Shown: positions 1-11,574, numbered from the stretch's first letter. The stretch is DNA of 64,000 bases from Asterella californica (GCA_036924285.1 JAYKYS010000002.1:620001-684000); one strand, 5' to 3'. Notes: a model not told the origin generated them from the letters alone. Numbers and translations: made by a program.

Positions 1-3000
1 CTATGCTGATTATCAAGACTACTATCATAGACTAACACCCAATCACCTTCCTTAACTGGTTTGGGCCGTAATCTATGCGTCCTATCAAATCTGCCTTTGT
101 TTCTCTCTCTAGCAGTCTTTAACCTTTCCACAGCTTTGGCAACATCTTCAGGTCTTCGTTCTAACTGCTGGATCTTTAGCGCAAGAAGATCCTCCGTACT
201 TCTACCATCTTCCCATGGCAAAACATTCCAAGTAGGCACAACCTCCTCAATCGGCATCACAGGTTTTTGCCCTAGTATCAACTCTGCTGGCATGTAACCT
301 GTAACGGTACTATGAGTTGTACGATCTGCCCACAAAGCAAATGGTAGCAGTCTAGGCCATTCACGGATCTTACCCTTGCAAGCTTTTACCAAAGCTTTGA
401 TGATTGGCGGATGACCTCTTTCGCTCTTGCCATTCCCTTCAGGATTGTAAGCAGTGGTTAACGCCAACTTGATTCCCAATCGCTTGAAGAACTCAACAGC
501 TTCTTGTGCATCCAGCTCACCCCTATCTGCAGTGATCTTTCCCACACACCCATACCTACAAATAACATCTTCAAGTAGAAAGCGGCAGACACTAGCAGTG
601 GTCTTCGTCCTCAGGGCACGGCCTTCGACTTGGTTAGATAGATCTTCTCTAGCCAAGACTAGATACCTCATTTGTCCAAGTCCAAATGGCATAGTTACCA
701 GATCAACTACCCATTTGTAATGAATGGCTAAAGGATAAGTAGGATGCAATCCATCACGATGACGTACGTTGGAATACATCTGGCAGGGTATACAGGATGA
801 AACAAACTGTACTACATCCTTATACATACCCTTCCACCAATACTTCTCCTTCATCTTGGCAAATGTAGCCCAAACTCCTCTATGACCGGCCCATAAACTC
901 TCATGGAACTCCTTGATCAGCTTCTGCTGCAATTCCAAGTCACATACCACTCGTTGCGGTATACCTCCTTGTAGCTTAGGGCGCTTCCATAGATGTCCTC
1001 CATGTAAAAAGTAACCATAAGCTATTCTACGGATCCTCTTGAAATCTGCATCAGACCAGCCTTCTTGCCTTTCCAGTGAACTCAAATAGCGCCCAAGATC
1101 CAACCACTCGCCATCATACATAGTTTCCTCAAAAAACTCCAACGAGGCTGCAAAACAACTTCTATCTCTTCTAGCAAGAGCACTAGAATAGAACTCTGTT
1201 CCCACATCCTCCTGATCATCTATCATTTCTCTCTCATCGTAATACCTAGCCCTTGATAACATATCTGCCACAGGATTGTCTTTTCCTGCAATATGTCTAA
1301 ACTCTGGGTTCAAGGACTTGATATATGCTATCCACCTCAACATGGCAATATCTGGAGTTGTACAGCTAGTGATCATTCCTAAGAGAGGTAAACAATCTGT
1401 CTCCACAACCACAGGTGCTCCTATCAAGTATTCCTTATCACTCTTCATCGCAGTAACTACTCCCCATAGCTCTCTCTTGACCTGAGGGTAGTCTCTCTGC
1501 CGTGAACTTAATACCTTAGCACCAAAACGCACCACATATCTATTTCCTTCCTGATCATCTTGTCCTATAGCCCATCCAATGCCAATAGGACTAGTATCAA
1601 CAGTAAGGATAACAGATCTGCCCAACTCATATGTTACCTTCCGTAGAGTTGGTGGTGAAGACAACAGATCCTTCAACTTCTTCATAGACTCGCTTTGCTC
1701 CTCTTGCCACTGAAATCTCTGCCCCTTCCTCAACAACTTGTACAACGGATCTGCTACATGTGCAAAGTGTGGAATCCATATATGATAAAACACACATGCA
1801 CCTAGAAACCTTCTCACCTCAGTAACCGATCCACATGTCTCCTTCATCCTTCGGATGGCATCAACCTTGTTTGGACAAGGTTTCAGACCATAAGATCCAC
1901 ACAGATGTCCCACTATTAACACCTCCTGTTCTCCAAATACAGACTTTGCTCTTGATAAAGTCAAATGAACCTCCTCCAGTCGACTCAGTATCTTATCACA
2001 ATCAGCTATGTGATCTGCAACAAACTTACGGCACCCCCTCTGATCCTTTACCTCATTCTTCTCCTCCTCAGCACACCCTTTGATCGGCACATCATCAAGG
2101 AACGGCATAGTTTTTTCAGGAATGAAATCCCTCAAAACTTTATTCATGCCATTCATCATATGTGCTACAGAATTGGTAGCACCTTGTGGCAATGTGCACA
2201 TCCTTAGTAACCCCAAAGGTGTCCTCATTGTAGTCAAGTCTCTACTCTCAGAGGATAACTGAAACTGATCGTAACCTGAATATAAGTCTCCCATTGAATA
2301 GATAGCACGACCAGCAAAAGCCTCTGCAAACTCGTCTACAATAGGTCCTATACCCATATTCCGGATAGTCACCTTGTTAACTGGCTGCATATCTTGGATA
2401 AATCTCAAAGCTCCACTCTTCTTTGGAACAGTAAACCATCTGCTAGAGTAGGGAGCTATAGATGGTTCCAAGATACCCATCCTAATCCTCTCATTAAGCA
2501 AGTCTATCAGCTTTGGCAGATGAGCTCTAGGCACAGGGATAAGACGTAGATTCCAAGGTACATGCGGTATAGTAAAGATTACCATAGGTGAAACTACACT
2601 TGGATCTACACATCCTCCTTCATGTGACTCAAACGCGAACGCCTTACCATGCCTAGATAGCATCTCCCTGAAGCTCTTCTTCTCTTGCTCGGTAAGAAAT
2701 CCATCACCTCCAATCTTCAGCTCCTTCAGTGTTGTTTCTGTGAACTGGTGCCCAATTCTTCTCGGTCCTCTGAGCGTCGGTTCTCGTGCAGCTTGCTCCA
2801 TCTTCTGATTGTAATCGAGTGGTAAAGGCAAAGCCACTGGTTTGACTTTCTTTGCCACTGACTTGTACTTGGTCTCCACATACACCTCTTGCCGATCTAT
2901 AAACTTATCAATTACATCATAAAGCTCCTTGGAGCTCACTCTCACCACTCTATCTACATCATCTATAGAACTTTCTACTATAGATTTCAACTCCCCTATA

Positions 3001-3262
3001 GTATCTACCAAATACTGCTCTTCAAACACTCCAGATATGTATTCATCTCTTGCTAACTCTCCACTGTTCCACAAAGACTGCTGTACAAACTTCACATGTT
3101 GCCTCTCAAACCTCTTCAGATTCTCAACCTTCCTATAACACACTGATCCACATAATGTCAGTCCTAAGAAGCTAGTGGATAAAGCTTCCTGCTCTACTGG
3201 ATCAGGCGAGAATCTTAGCTCTACTGTACCGTTGAAGTCTCGCTCTTCAATGGTACTCTGCC
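1..3262 (-). CDS. pol: Element A pol: reverse transcriptase, RNase H and integrase (runs off left edge)
   Basis: This frame is open from just after the frameshift site to the window edge (about 1087 codons); I checked most of it codon by codon and saw no stop. It has no useful start of its own and lies in the -1 frame relative to gag-protease, so it should be made as a Gag-Pro-Pol fusion. The RT reads through a WFTVPKK-like stretch (about 2440-2415) to its catalytic motif F-L-D-D (2091-2102), where most Ty3 enzymes have Y-x-D-D. RNase H follows (TVDTSPIGIGWAIG, near 1560-1620). The integrase has an HHCC zinc region (about 790-870), then core aspartates in VVDLV (near 690) and TADRG (near 525). 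It would copy element RNA and insert the cDNA. The Ty3/Gypsy order RT-RH-IN is clear. The clade is uncertain, since F-L-D-D is atypical of common plant lineages. The C-terminus is outside the window. Confidence 0.9.
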
Positions 3263-5593
3263 AAAACCCTTAGACTCTCTAAACTCCTGAGTAATCTTAG
3301 GTAGTGGACGGTCTCTCAAGCTGTCACGATTCCTCTCATGTTCTGCAGCAACGGTCAAAAACTGAACAGCTCTTTTGCCGTCTCTACTACGTATCCTAGC
3401 ATAGGCTGAACCATCATCCATAACTCGTGTCTCCATTCTAACAGCAGTAATGTAAGGCTGCCCTAGAATGATAGGATAGGTTGACATGTCTTGCACAAAG
3501 AAATTCTGAACATCACTGATGTCACCCACAGTTACCTTGATGTTGGGACAAGCACCATAGAGTTCTCCCCGCTGGTTGTTGGCAGCACGGATAAGCCACC
3601 CATGGTCGGTGTCTATGGGCCACCTTCCACGCTTGTACAGCTCCTTAGACATCAGATTAATCTCTGAGCCGTGATCAATCAATGCCACCACATGTTCCTC
3701 CAGATCTCCCAACTTCACCAAGGTCTCTGTGGTTGCTCTTGCCCAATGGTTGTGAGAATAATGACTCTTCTGCGATGCTTCCACCTCATCTTCAAACCTC
3801 ACGTGCTGATCTGATCTTCCCTCTGATACTTGAGAGCAGTAACCAGCAATCTCATTCTCCTCATCCTCCGACAGTTTGGTCCCTAGAGCGTTAAGCGTAG
3901 CTGCTTCACCCAAAATCTGACGTTTCCTCTTAATGATATCTATGATAACCTCATGGAACTCACGCTTTGCAATCCCAAGAATCTCACCCAAGGTAAACTC
4001 AACCTTCCCATTCAAGATACGATTCTCTAACACCTGCTTCAAGTCTGTAGCAATCTCAATGTCAGACTGAAGTTTGTATGCAAGCATCTTACCCTTCTCC
4101 TTGCTTCTCTCCTTCTCCTTTGGTGTTGTAGGTGGTAGATCCTCCATATTCTCCTCTCGAGTAGGTGTTGTCTCTTGTCTTGTCTCTGGTCTAGCCCTTT
4201 CACTCCTTGTAGCAGGTCGTTTGGCTGTAGAAGCCTCACCTGCATCCTCCCTTCTGCGTTTTTCTTCCAGTACAGCTTCATGCTGACTTCTTGCAACATA
4301 AGCATGCACTGACATAGTATCCACAGGATCATTCCATCCTGTAGCTTCTCGAATTGAGTTGCCAACCCTTCGTAGCACATCCTTGTCTAGCTCTGTTCTA
4401 GCTACGGACCGCACTACATCAGACCACAACCCAGTAGTCCCTTTCTCTCTCTCCATCTCCACTTTCACTCCACATGTAGCAGCATTCACAAGAGAAACAG
4501 CATGTGATGCTGATATCTCATTCACAAGTCTCTTCATACCACCCTTGCCAAAGTTGGTTCCCAACATCATCCCAGTCTCTCTCAGATGGATCTTACCATC
4601 TTTGAAGAAGATCATATCCTTCCTCAATGCATCTGAAAACTCTCCACAATCTCTCCTTACATGGTCTAGGCTATCACACCATATACAACGATGAACAAAG
4701 CCTTCTCTCATCTGAGGTCTCTGCATAGCAGGCTGTACATTCTGCTCCTTCTCTTCTAACCTAGTGAGCTTAAGCTTAAGCTCCTTCATACCCTTAATCA
4801 ACTCATCAAGCGGTGAGTCTTCCTCTCTAGCAATTACCAAAGCGAGCTTAGTAGGCAACTGCTTGACAGGAATTATCAGAGGTGCTGCTTCACTTACCAC
4901 CACCTTGTCCCTTCTTCTCTGTCTCTTGGTCAGCAAAGAAACAGCCTCTTCAACCTCCTTCCAGTCAGTCTTCAATCCTCTCTCCTCACTCTTGTCTTCT
5001 AGCAACAACTCAAGCTTCTCCTGAATAGTCACGTCCGCTGCTTGTAAGAAAAGCTCGGTCTTCTCAACCTCTAGTGTAAGCTTCTCTGTCCTAGAAAGCT
5101 GAGCATATTGACGATCAAACTCCCTTAACAACTCATTTACAGACAAACCTTTGTTAGGCTTCACCACCCACTCCAAGAATGTTCTCTTGGTCACCCTCTC
5201 TGAGTCTTCAGTGTAGTACTCCTCCTTCAAAGCTCGCATAAAGCTCTCCCAACTCTGTCCTTGCTGCTGCTTAAGCTCCTTCACACGTCCACGAATCTCA
5301 GGGACAACAACAAGCTCAAAGTTCTCCACCATCTCCTTCTCAGGTACCTTGTTCACCTCCATCTCCCTAGCATAGTATCGCACATACTTGGAAATATCTG
5401 TACCCTTGAACTGATCCATCTGGTGCACCACAGATTGCAACGCCTTGGTTGCTAATACCTCCTTCATCTCTGTGCTCTGCTGCTGCTGCATAAACATGTG
5501 AAAAGCTTGGAACATCTTCATCGTAGCAGCATCCAACTGAGCAGGTTGCTGAGCAGCAGCAGCACCTCCACTTGATGATCCTTGGTTGGCCAT
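3221..5593 (-). CDS. gag: Element A Gag-protease polyprotein, intact
   Basis: An uninterrupted 790-residue ORF starting at the ATG at 5593, about 50 nt downstream of the primer-binding site. The Ala/Gln-rich N-terminus is followed by a capsid-like helical region (about residues 60-230), a charged Leu/Lys segment (about 260-285), and a CCHC zinc knuckle at residues 303-316 (C-x2-C-x4-H-x4-C) for RNA binding. The C-terminal part is an aspartic protease with the active-site triplet D-H-G at residues 640-642 in ALIDHGSEINLM, and a later hydrophobic ILG motif. Most retropepsins have D-[ST]-G, so the His is unusual. Protease is therefore in the gag frame and RT in the -1 frame, a retrovirus-like gag-pro/pol split. 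With pol also open, this element looks young. Gag would package element RNA into cytoplasmic particles and the protease would process the polyprotein. Confidence 0.93.
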   Translation of the reverse strand: MANQGSSSGGAAAAQQPAQLDAATMKMFQAFHMFMQQQQSTEMKEVLATKALQSVVHQMDQFKGTDISKYVRYYAREMEVNKVPEKEMVENFELVVVPEIRGRVKELKQQQGQSWESFMRALKEEYYTEDSERVTKRTFLEWVVKPNKGLSVNELLREFDRQYAQLSRTEKLTLEVEKTELFLQAADVTIQEKLELLLEDKSEERGLKTDWKEVEEAVSLLTKRQRRRDKVVVSEAAPLIIPVKQLPTKLALVIAREEDSPLDELIKGMKELKLKLTRLEEKEQNVQPAMQRPQMREGFVHRCIWCDSLDHVRRDCGEFSDALRKDMIFFKDGKIHLRETGMMLGTNFGKGGMKRLVNEISASHAVSLVNAATCGVKVEMEREKGTTGLWSDVVRSVARTELDKDVLRRVGNSIREATGWNDPVDTMSVHAYVARSQHEAVLEEKRRREDAGEASTAKRPATRSERARPETRQETTPTREENMEDLPPTTPKEKERSKEKGKMLAYKLQSDIEIATDLKQVLENRILNGKVEFTLGEILGIAKREFHEVIIDIIKRKRQILGEAATLNALGTKLSEDEENEIAGYCSQVSEGRSDQHVRFEDEVEASQKSHYSHNHWARATTETLVKLGDLEEHVVALIDHGSEINLMSKELYKRGRWPIDTDHGWLIRAANNQRGELYGACPNIKVTVGDISDVQNFFVQDMSTYPIILGQPYITAVRMETRVMDDGSAYARIRSRDGKRAVQFLTVAAEHERNRDSLRDRPLPKITQEFRESKGFGRVPLKSETSTVQ
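3226..3269 (-). promoter_or_regulatory. Programmed -1 ribosomal frameshift signal between gag-pro and pol
   Basis: On the coding strand the heptamer G GGT TTT (3263-3269) lies across gag codons 775-777 (Lys-Gly-Phe) in the canonical X XXY YYZ register. A 6-nt spacer (3257-3262) follows, then a stem-loop (3226-3256): arms GTACCATTGAAG and CTTCAACGGTAC pair with one A.C mismatch around a 7-nt loop. The pol frame is closed by TAA just upstream of the heptamer and opens exactly at the codon read after slippage (TGG). The gag stop lies at 3221-3223, directly after the stem. Heptamer, spacer and stem lengths all match known -1 frameshift signals. Function is inferred. Confidence 0.85.
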
Positions 5594-5640
5594 GATATCT
5601 GATCCTGTGACACTCTCAAGAAAACTCCCACCCTAGGTGT

Positions 5641-5658
5641 TTCACGTCGAGTTCACCA
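5641..5658 (-). other. Element A primer-binding site, complementary to tRNA-Trp 3' end
   Basis: The plus strand reads TTCACGTCGAGTTCACCA. From memory, the 3' end of plant tRNA-Trp(CCA) is TTCACGTCGGGTTCA plus CCA, so the match is 17 of 18. This is the expected position: between the gag start (5593) and a candidate LTR boundary starting TG at 5670. tRNA-Trp priming is uncommon among plant Ty3 elements, which mostly use initiator Met or Asp. Confidence 0.75.
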
Positions 5659-5669
5659 AAAAGAGAGTA

Positions 5670-7215
5670 TGTCGGAGTGTGATCCGTCTACCTAAGAAAG
5701 CGCCGGGCTTCTGGCTGTGGTTGTTTACTCAAGAGGTTGGCTTTCAGGTCACAACAGGAGCTATAAACACTCACACAGGAGTGTAGGATCCTCTGATATG
5801 CTCAAAAAGTGAAATCTAGGTCTCACTGGTAGTAATAGGCTTAGGCAGTGAACTTTGACACACAAGGAGAGGAAAACTATGAAGGTTTAGACTTCTAAAC
5901 TTCCCCTACATGCAAATGAGGCACTACTGAACACACACACGAAGTTTCAGCCTGAGATTGAATTCTAGCACTGAGATGTTGACAGAAAAGTTCTGAATAA
6001 GAGAATTATGGCAGTTTCTGGTACCTTGACAGCTATTCTGACATAGAACAGAGAATTGGCTCGATGAATTTCAAATCTTCTCACAATATTTGAAGTCTAC
6101 AGGATGCTGAACATCCCTGTGAAGTTGGGACTCCTGATTGTTTGTAGAACTCCAGATCTCCTTCTCTAAAATCTCTGCTCTAGATTAAGAGCTTTTCAGA
6201 CCCCCTCTGCTTCAGCGGCCGCCCTGAATTACTCAGTTACTCAAATGATTCAAAACTTTTTGGACAGTCGTAGCCCTCCTAACAGTGAACGCAACCACGA
6301 AGTTTTGAAGTGATTTCCTCAATTCTGCTGCAATTGGCACCGAAAACTCCAAAATCAACAAAAGTGACGCAGTTTTGGCACAATCCGAACTTCAATTGGG
6401 CATAACTCCTTGTTTATTGATCCAAATCGAGCAAAAATTTCACTGACAGTGCTTGGCACGACGAGCTCTCTCTTCCTGTGTTCTCAGATTTTGAAGATAC
6501 CTCACCAATTGCTCGAACTCCACTCTAGAGCTCTGTTTCTAAACTTAGAGTTTTACAAAAGACAAAAATGGACCAATGGGACTTCATAGCTCCACTTCAC
6601 TGTCCTTTTGTGCCTTAAACTACCTGGTAACTTTTCTACACTCATAAGCTACCACGTCAAGCCCCCTAGAGTGCCAGCGTATAACTTAAACTACCTAAAA
6701 TGACACATAGCCCTGAAAAATAACTTAAATTAGCTAGAAAGCGTGCATGGGCGACAAGTAAGTACAACCCATGAGCTCAAACCCCTATCAGCATGGAAAC
6801 CCTAAGTTATGTACACTGAACGTCATAGACAAGTAAGAAGTCACTTGCACAAGCGCACAAATGCTTGAACAAGATAACTAACATACTATCAGCCTACTAG
6901 GACTCAAAATAGTGTTAACACCGTATGCAAAGATGTCAAACATATACATAAAGGACTAGAAGTAATATGAGCTAACTTCTAGAACTACCAAACCTAAGCG
7001 TCGGAGTAGAAGTCAAGCATGTAGCCGCCAAATGGTGCGACAACGTTGAAGTGGAAGAGGGGTAAGAATAGAACTAGGTGGCGTGCAAGACTCAGTAGAA
7101 GAGGAGTCATGGTCTTGTTCTTGTTGTGTTCTTGACAGTGGTGGTTTGATTCGAGCTCGCGTTCCTTTACACACGAGCTCAAATTCTAACTTGTGTGAGG
7201 CTGTGTAGGGGACTG
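5670..7215 (-). repeat. Probable 5' LTR of element A (outer end not defined)
   Basis: On the plus strand a TG dinucleotide at 5670 (TGTCGGAGTG) lies 11 nt beyond the primer-binding site, where the inner LTR end is expected. From there to about 7.2 kb there is no convincing coding sequence, and the text resembles LTR/leader sequence. The matching 3' LTR is outside the window, so the outer boundary cannot be fixed by comparison; 7215 is only a guess where composition changes. Confidence 0.4.
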
Positions 7216-7899
7216 TGCTAAGAAAATTATCTACTCCGCCTTGAAGAGAATTTAGGTTGTTTGGAAAATTGGATGTTATGGAGGTTTCTAGAGAAAAATC
7301 AAGGTGGCTGAAATTTGCAAAATGTGCGCACCTTCAAATAGACCGGGTTGGTTTTGGAAAGAAAGAAAATGTCAAAAATAGAGAGAGGTGTCGATGTGTA
7401 AAATGTAAATGGGACGTCATGAGTCACGACAATTGTCTATTACTATAAGAACGTGTGAAGGAACAAGCAGACGACAACACGACTAGAACGTTGTCTCAAG
7501 CGCGGACTAAGACTGTGACAAGACGGTAGAGTGAGCATGTTTGCATATTGTCGGAGGCACGTCAACAACGAGTGAGGATCTGATGAAAAAATTGACTGTC
7601 TAAGTAGGTATAGATCCTCATCCAGCAAGCAAGAGGTCAAGGGCTGTCGGCATTTATTCTCCAAATAATAAATCCTGTTGCCAATCAAGCACTAGTTGAC
7701 TTTGTTGTCACATTAGTGCGCTGAAAATATATCCTTGTGAAGTGCGAGAACGTGCGAGACGTCCTTGACGAGCACGCATTCGTCATCAAAAAGTTGAATT
7801 TTCAAAAAGTTGGTGTCTTTGTCATATGACAAAGACACGATGAAAATTCAACTTTGCATTATAGTGTTATCGTCAAGCAATTACAAAATTGTGTTGTGC
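7216..7899. other. Non-coding stretch with a strong palindrome
   Basis: No supported gene. The stretch holds a 60-nt inverted repeat (listed separately) and, towards its right end, merges with the decayed Copia gag. It may be degraded downstream Copia sequence or the outer part of the element A LTR; I cannot tell which. Confidence 0.4.
7793..7852. repeat. 60-nt hairpin with a perfect 26-bp palindromic core
   Basis: Outer arms GTTGAATTTTCA (7793-7804) and TGAAAATTCAAC (7841-7852) are perfect complements. They enclose a perfect 26-bp palindrome at 7813-7838 centred on CATATG, with 8 and 2 unpaired bases between the inner and outer stems. The core alone could form a cruciform. No function can be assigned. 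Confidence 0.8.
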
Positions 7900-8866
7900 T
7901 CGTGGATGTCATTGTCAATTGAGGTGTAATAGTTAAATTGATGACGATCATGTGCTATGTGATGTGTGACACCCATGTTCATACCACATAACGTCAAGTA
8001 CATGCTTGCATGTTGTTGCTTCAAGTGAGATCAGTGTCATGAGCACGTGATATGTGTTTGATCAGTTGTTGCACAAACCATGATTGTCACAGTTTGGTTG
8101 GTTCTGACGCTGCTATTGTTGTCGATTATTGTGTTGTCCACCAGAGTTGTTGATGCTTGCTTGTTGGAGACACTCGTTGATACAATGATCCGTTCGATTG
8201 TAACCAAACCAACGATTATTTGAATTTCGATCAAGAGGTCACTTGCAACACTGACTCCATTCAGATCGATTGCTGTTGTTTCGCGATTGATATTGGAGTT
8301 GTTGTCCACGGTCTACAAATAGAGCGATAGACAGTTTGATGAACATCAAACGCTTCATGATCTCCTCTTGAAGCAAGAAAGTGATGAGGTCTATAAAGAT
8401 ATATTCGAATTTATCCGCATCGTCTTCAAAAAGAGTTGGTAATTTTGAGGTATGCTACTCATCAAGGTAAGTATTTATTCTTGTGAATCGATCACGATGC
8501 TTGCTCAAACAAGTTGCTGAATCAAGGATACAAAGTTGTTAACATGTGTGGTCACAGATTCGTTCACTTTTATTCTGAAATTATGAAAATTGTCCTTCAA
8601 ATGCATCTTTATGACCATGTCTTGATCGGCAAACTTATTGATGAGTGTAGTCCATGCTTCAGTAGCAATCTTGCAAGAACGGATATGTCTTGCAATCAAA
8701 TTCTTGCAGCACTCGTCGAGTGCTGTGAGCGCCGTTGTGTTGCGGGTTGATTAAGATGTGAAACGTGCATATATCTTTATCGTATGTGTTTTGAAGTTGT
8801 GGATACATTTGGACCTTATCGTGTGAAAAGATAAGGCTCCACGTGGACGATCCGTGTATTCTCCGC
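7900..8866 (-). pseudogene. Decayed Ty1/Copia gag fragment
   Basis: The minus strand encodes pieces of a typical Copia Gag (UBN2-type) in shifting frames. A KVQMYPQLQNTYD-like stretch lies near 8790-8830. Then comes IARHIRSCKIATEAWTTL (near 8640-8700), followed by MHLKDNFHNFRIKV and VNNFVSLIQQL (about 8505-8620). A degenerate Cys/His region near 8040-8100 may be the zinc knuckle. Frameshifts and stops separate these, so it is dead. The right end is cut exactly where the element B LTR begins at 8867, so B inserted into, or recombined with, this Copia copy. Confidence 0.75.
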
Positions 8867-11554
8867 TGAGTGGAGATAAGAGTTAATACTCTTGTCGTCA
8901 TATGCGAATTTGTTGTATATGAAGAGAGATGTGCCGAGCTTTAGACATCGAGTGGGGAGTATCTAAGTCTAGTAGTGAGTGTTATGAGTATCGTCGGATG
9001 GAGTGAGAGACAATAAGAGTGACAAACGTGAACGGAGGACCATTTCATGCTCTTGAGCTTCTACTTGCGAGCTCGTTCATCAATAAGTTCTATTGTCTGC
9101 CGCATGATCACTTTTGAGTGTTCATGATGACTCATTGAGGAAAGTCGTTTACGGTTGCGATAATGATTACTTCGGATCTTATCATTCTTTTGATAGTCAC
9201 TTACGACGTTGTTTGAGATCTTACGGTTTACATCTTACACTGATGTGGTATAGATCTTCGATTGGATCTGAACTTTCCAGCAAGAGTTCCGTTCAACACT
9301 TGGGTCAAAATACGTTACAATCTATTAAAAGTGACGCATCGAGAGTTTATCGTGAGAAATTTTGGAGAGGATTATTATAATCAAATAATAGTCTCGTCTG
9401 TTTCGTTTGTAATTTCATTTATTGTCAATTGTTTTAAGATTGTCATTCTGATCCTATACTGAGTGTAGTTTTGTCTTTCGTGTTATCATGTCTACGTGCT
9501 TTTTGATCAACGACGTCGTCAACGACACGTATTCGAAGTGTGCTTAATAAAAGTCTTGAGTGTTCAAATGATATTCATGATAAAAATTCACTCCTTGTGT
9601 GTTGGTCATGTGAATAAAGACATAAACTTTTGTCAACTTGTTTTCTATTGGTCGAAAGTTTGACCAATCTTTCACCAATTTCTCTTTGAGAGTTGTGATC
9701 CATTCAAGGAGTTCTGGATATGGTTGGAAAGCATGAAAGATAGGGATGCTCTCGGATTCAACGACCACTCAATTCAGAGCTTGCATGAAAGAGCTTTGAT
9801 CGATGAAGATGAGGGGGTCAAATTCATGATCAATTTTATTTTTGTGAGGTCTTTCACACTTTCTGAGAGTTCTTTAGGGTTGTTGGAGAGGAGTTGAATA
9901 TTGATGAGAAGCTCTCAAGTTGGGCTTGCTGATGGACTTCGAGATTAATCAATTTCAAGTTGGAGTGACAAAGTTATGACCGGTTGAAGTTGGGTACCTC
10001 AAATCGGAGGTTATGAAAGTGAGAGATTGTTATCAGGGGACATTGAGAGCGATATTGAGAGAGTGGGGTTGATTTTGGCTATGAAACTTTTCAAGATCTG
10101 AAAGGATACAGTCAACTACTTACGTGTGAAATTTCATACCATTTAGGTTATTGGGTTAAAGGATACCGCTGTTTTTGTGCACAAGGATTTCCATATCATC
10201 TTGTGTCATTGACAGTTAGAGTTTGGGTCATTCCGAGAGTTTGGTTCAAAGTCTGGTTCTGAAATTTTACATAGTGGTAGTGAAGGAGGCACTTCAATTT
10301 CTTGAGAAGTTTGAGACCTTTTGGTTGAGTGGTTTTGGAGATATTGGACAACAAAGTTATGTCGAAAGTGTATCATGAGAGGTTGAGAGGAAGATTGAAT
10401 GAATGTCACATCTGAGTTGATTGGGGAGAGTTTGGATTCTACTTGAATCTGAAACTTTTTGGAGTTGTTAAGGAGATATTGAAGAAGGTGGAGGTCGAAT
10501 TTCAACTTCAAAGCATCAAGAAGAAAAGAGTTATGGCATGTTACACTCCACTAGCTGAGTTTTCGATATCATCAGGTATCATCATCTTTGGTGTCATGTT
10601 GTGAGCTTAATACTACTTGGATTCGTGCATGCCATACCTTGTTGGAGAGCTGAGGAGATGAAGTTTCTGAAGATGTAAAGGTTGTTGTCAATTGATTAGT
10701 ATAGAAACTGAGAGCTGCAAAAATAACAAAGTGTAGTTCTATGAATACTATAGAAACAACAAACGTTGGAAGTGTATGATTGCCAACTGAAAGATGATCT
10801 CTCTGCATATCTTAATAGAGAACTTATTCTACAAGCTACCTATTGATTTGATTTTCTTTCATTCAGAGCTATGGTTAAGGAGTGATAGTGAGATAAAGTT
10901 GAGAGATTCTTGCCTCATCAGTCAATTACTTTGATAATTTAGTTATTGAGTGAGAATCAGTATATTCAAGGTGAAGACAAGTTTTCTGGAAAGATTGGAG
11001 TTCCGAAGTGAAATTCTCATTAGAGAGTTCTAGTAGCAAGAAAGATTACCGGTCTGAGCGTTTCTTCGGGACCTTGTCAGCAAGTAAACGCCATGTAATG
11101 TATATGAGCCCTTGATTTTCTCTATTCTATGATAAGCAAGCTTGGATTGTGTGCCAAAGCTGGATTCGACGCACCTGGTGTGATGTTGACTTTCTTTTGG
11201 TGTAATTACTTTGCCTTCCTACTTCCTAGCATCCATTAGAGTTCTTAATCTTGGCTGTTCTTCTTCAAAGATTATTGCGTTCCGACTTGATCACCAATAG
11301 CGAAAGCGCTGCCCAAATTTTATCCAACCCAGACCCATAATAGTTTCCACGGTGTTCTGAAACCTGAGATTAGTACTAGAGACGTGCAAAAGACTAGTTG
11401 GTTATTCCAAACCTGTCCGACGATTATCAAGTCCTTGGTGCTTATTAGCGGAAAGTTTAACGAACTGGATCTGGAGACACAAATAAAGTATACAAGTCTT
11501 CATGGAGGTTCCCGTTCGGCGACTCATTGATTAGATTTGCGGTCGAACGTTACA
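8867..11554 (+). repeat. 5' LTR of element B (about 2.7 kb, TG...CA)
   Basis: The LTR starts TGAGTGGAGATAAGAG at 8867 and ends ...GTTACA at 11554, two bases before a tRNA-Met primer-binding site. The start is confirmed because homology to the inverted copy at 34616-36190 stops at this same TG. The length is large for an LTR. Short ORFs inside, such as the one encoding LDLNFPARVPFNTW near 9262, are shared with the inverted copy, but I treat them as chance frames in conserved LTR sequence. Confidence 0.7.
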
Positions 11555-11556
11555 GT

Positions 11557-11574
11557 TGGTATCAGAGCAGGTTC
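11557..11574 (+). other. Element B primer-binding site (initiator tRNA-Met)
   Basis: TGGTATCAGAGCAGGTTC matches the complement of the initiator tRNA-Met 3' end (TGGTATCAGAGC then CAGGTT), allowing one missing base. It lies two bases after the LTR end and 31 bases before the gag ATG. Confidence 0.85.

Noticed and set aside
454..3138. Several plus-strand ORFs of 60-90 codons
   Set aside because: They are antisense shadows of the open pol frame of element A on the minus strand.
9114..9462. ORFs with a shared peptide (LDLNFPARVPFNTW) also found at 35595-35810 on the minus strand
   Set aside because: The similarity is explained by LTR homology. Stops and frame changes surround the frame in both copies, and no gene structure is supported.
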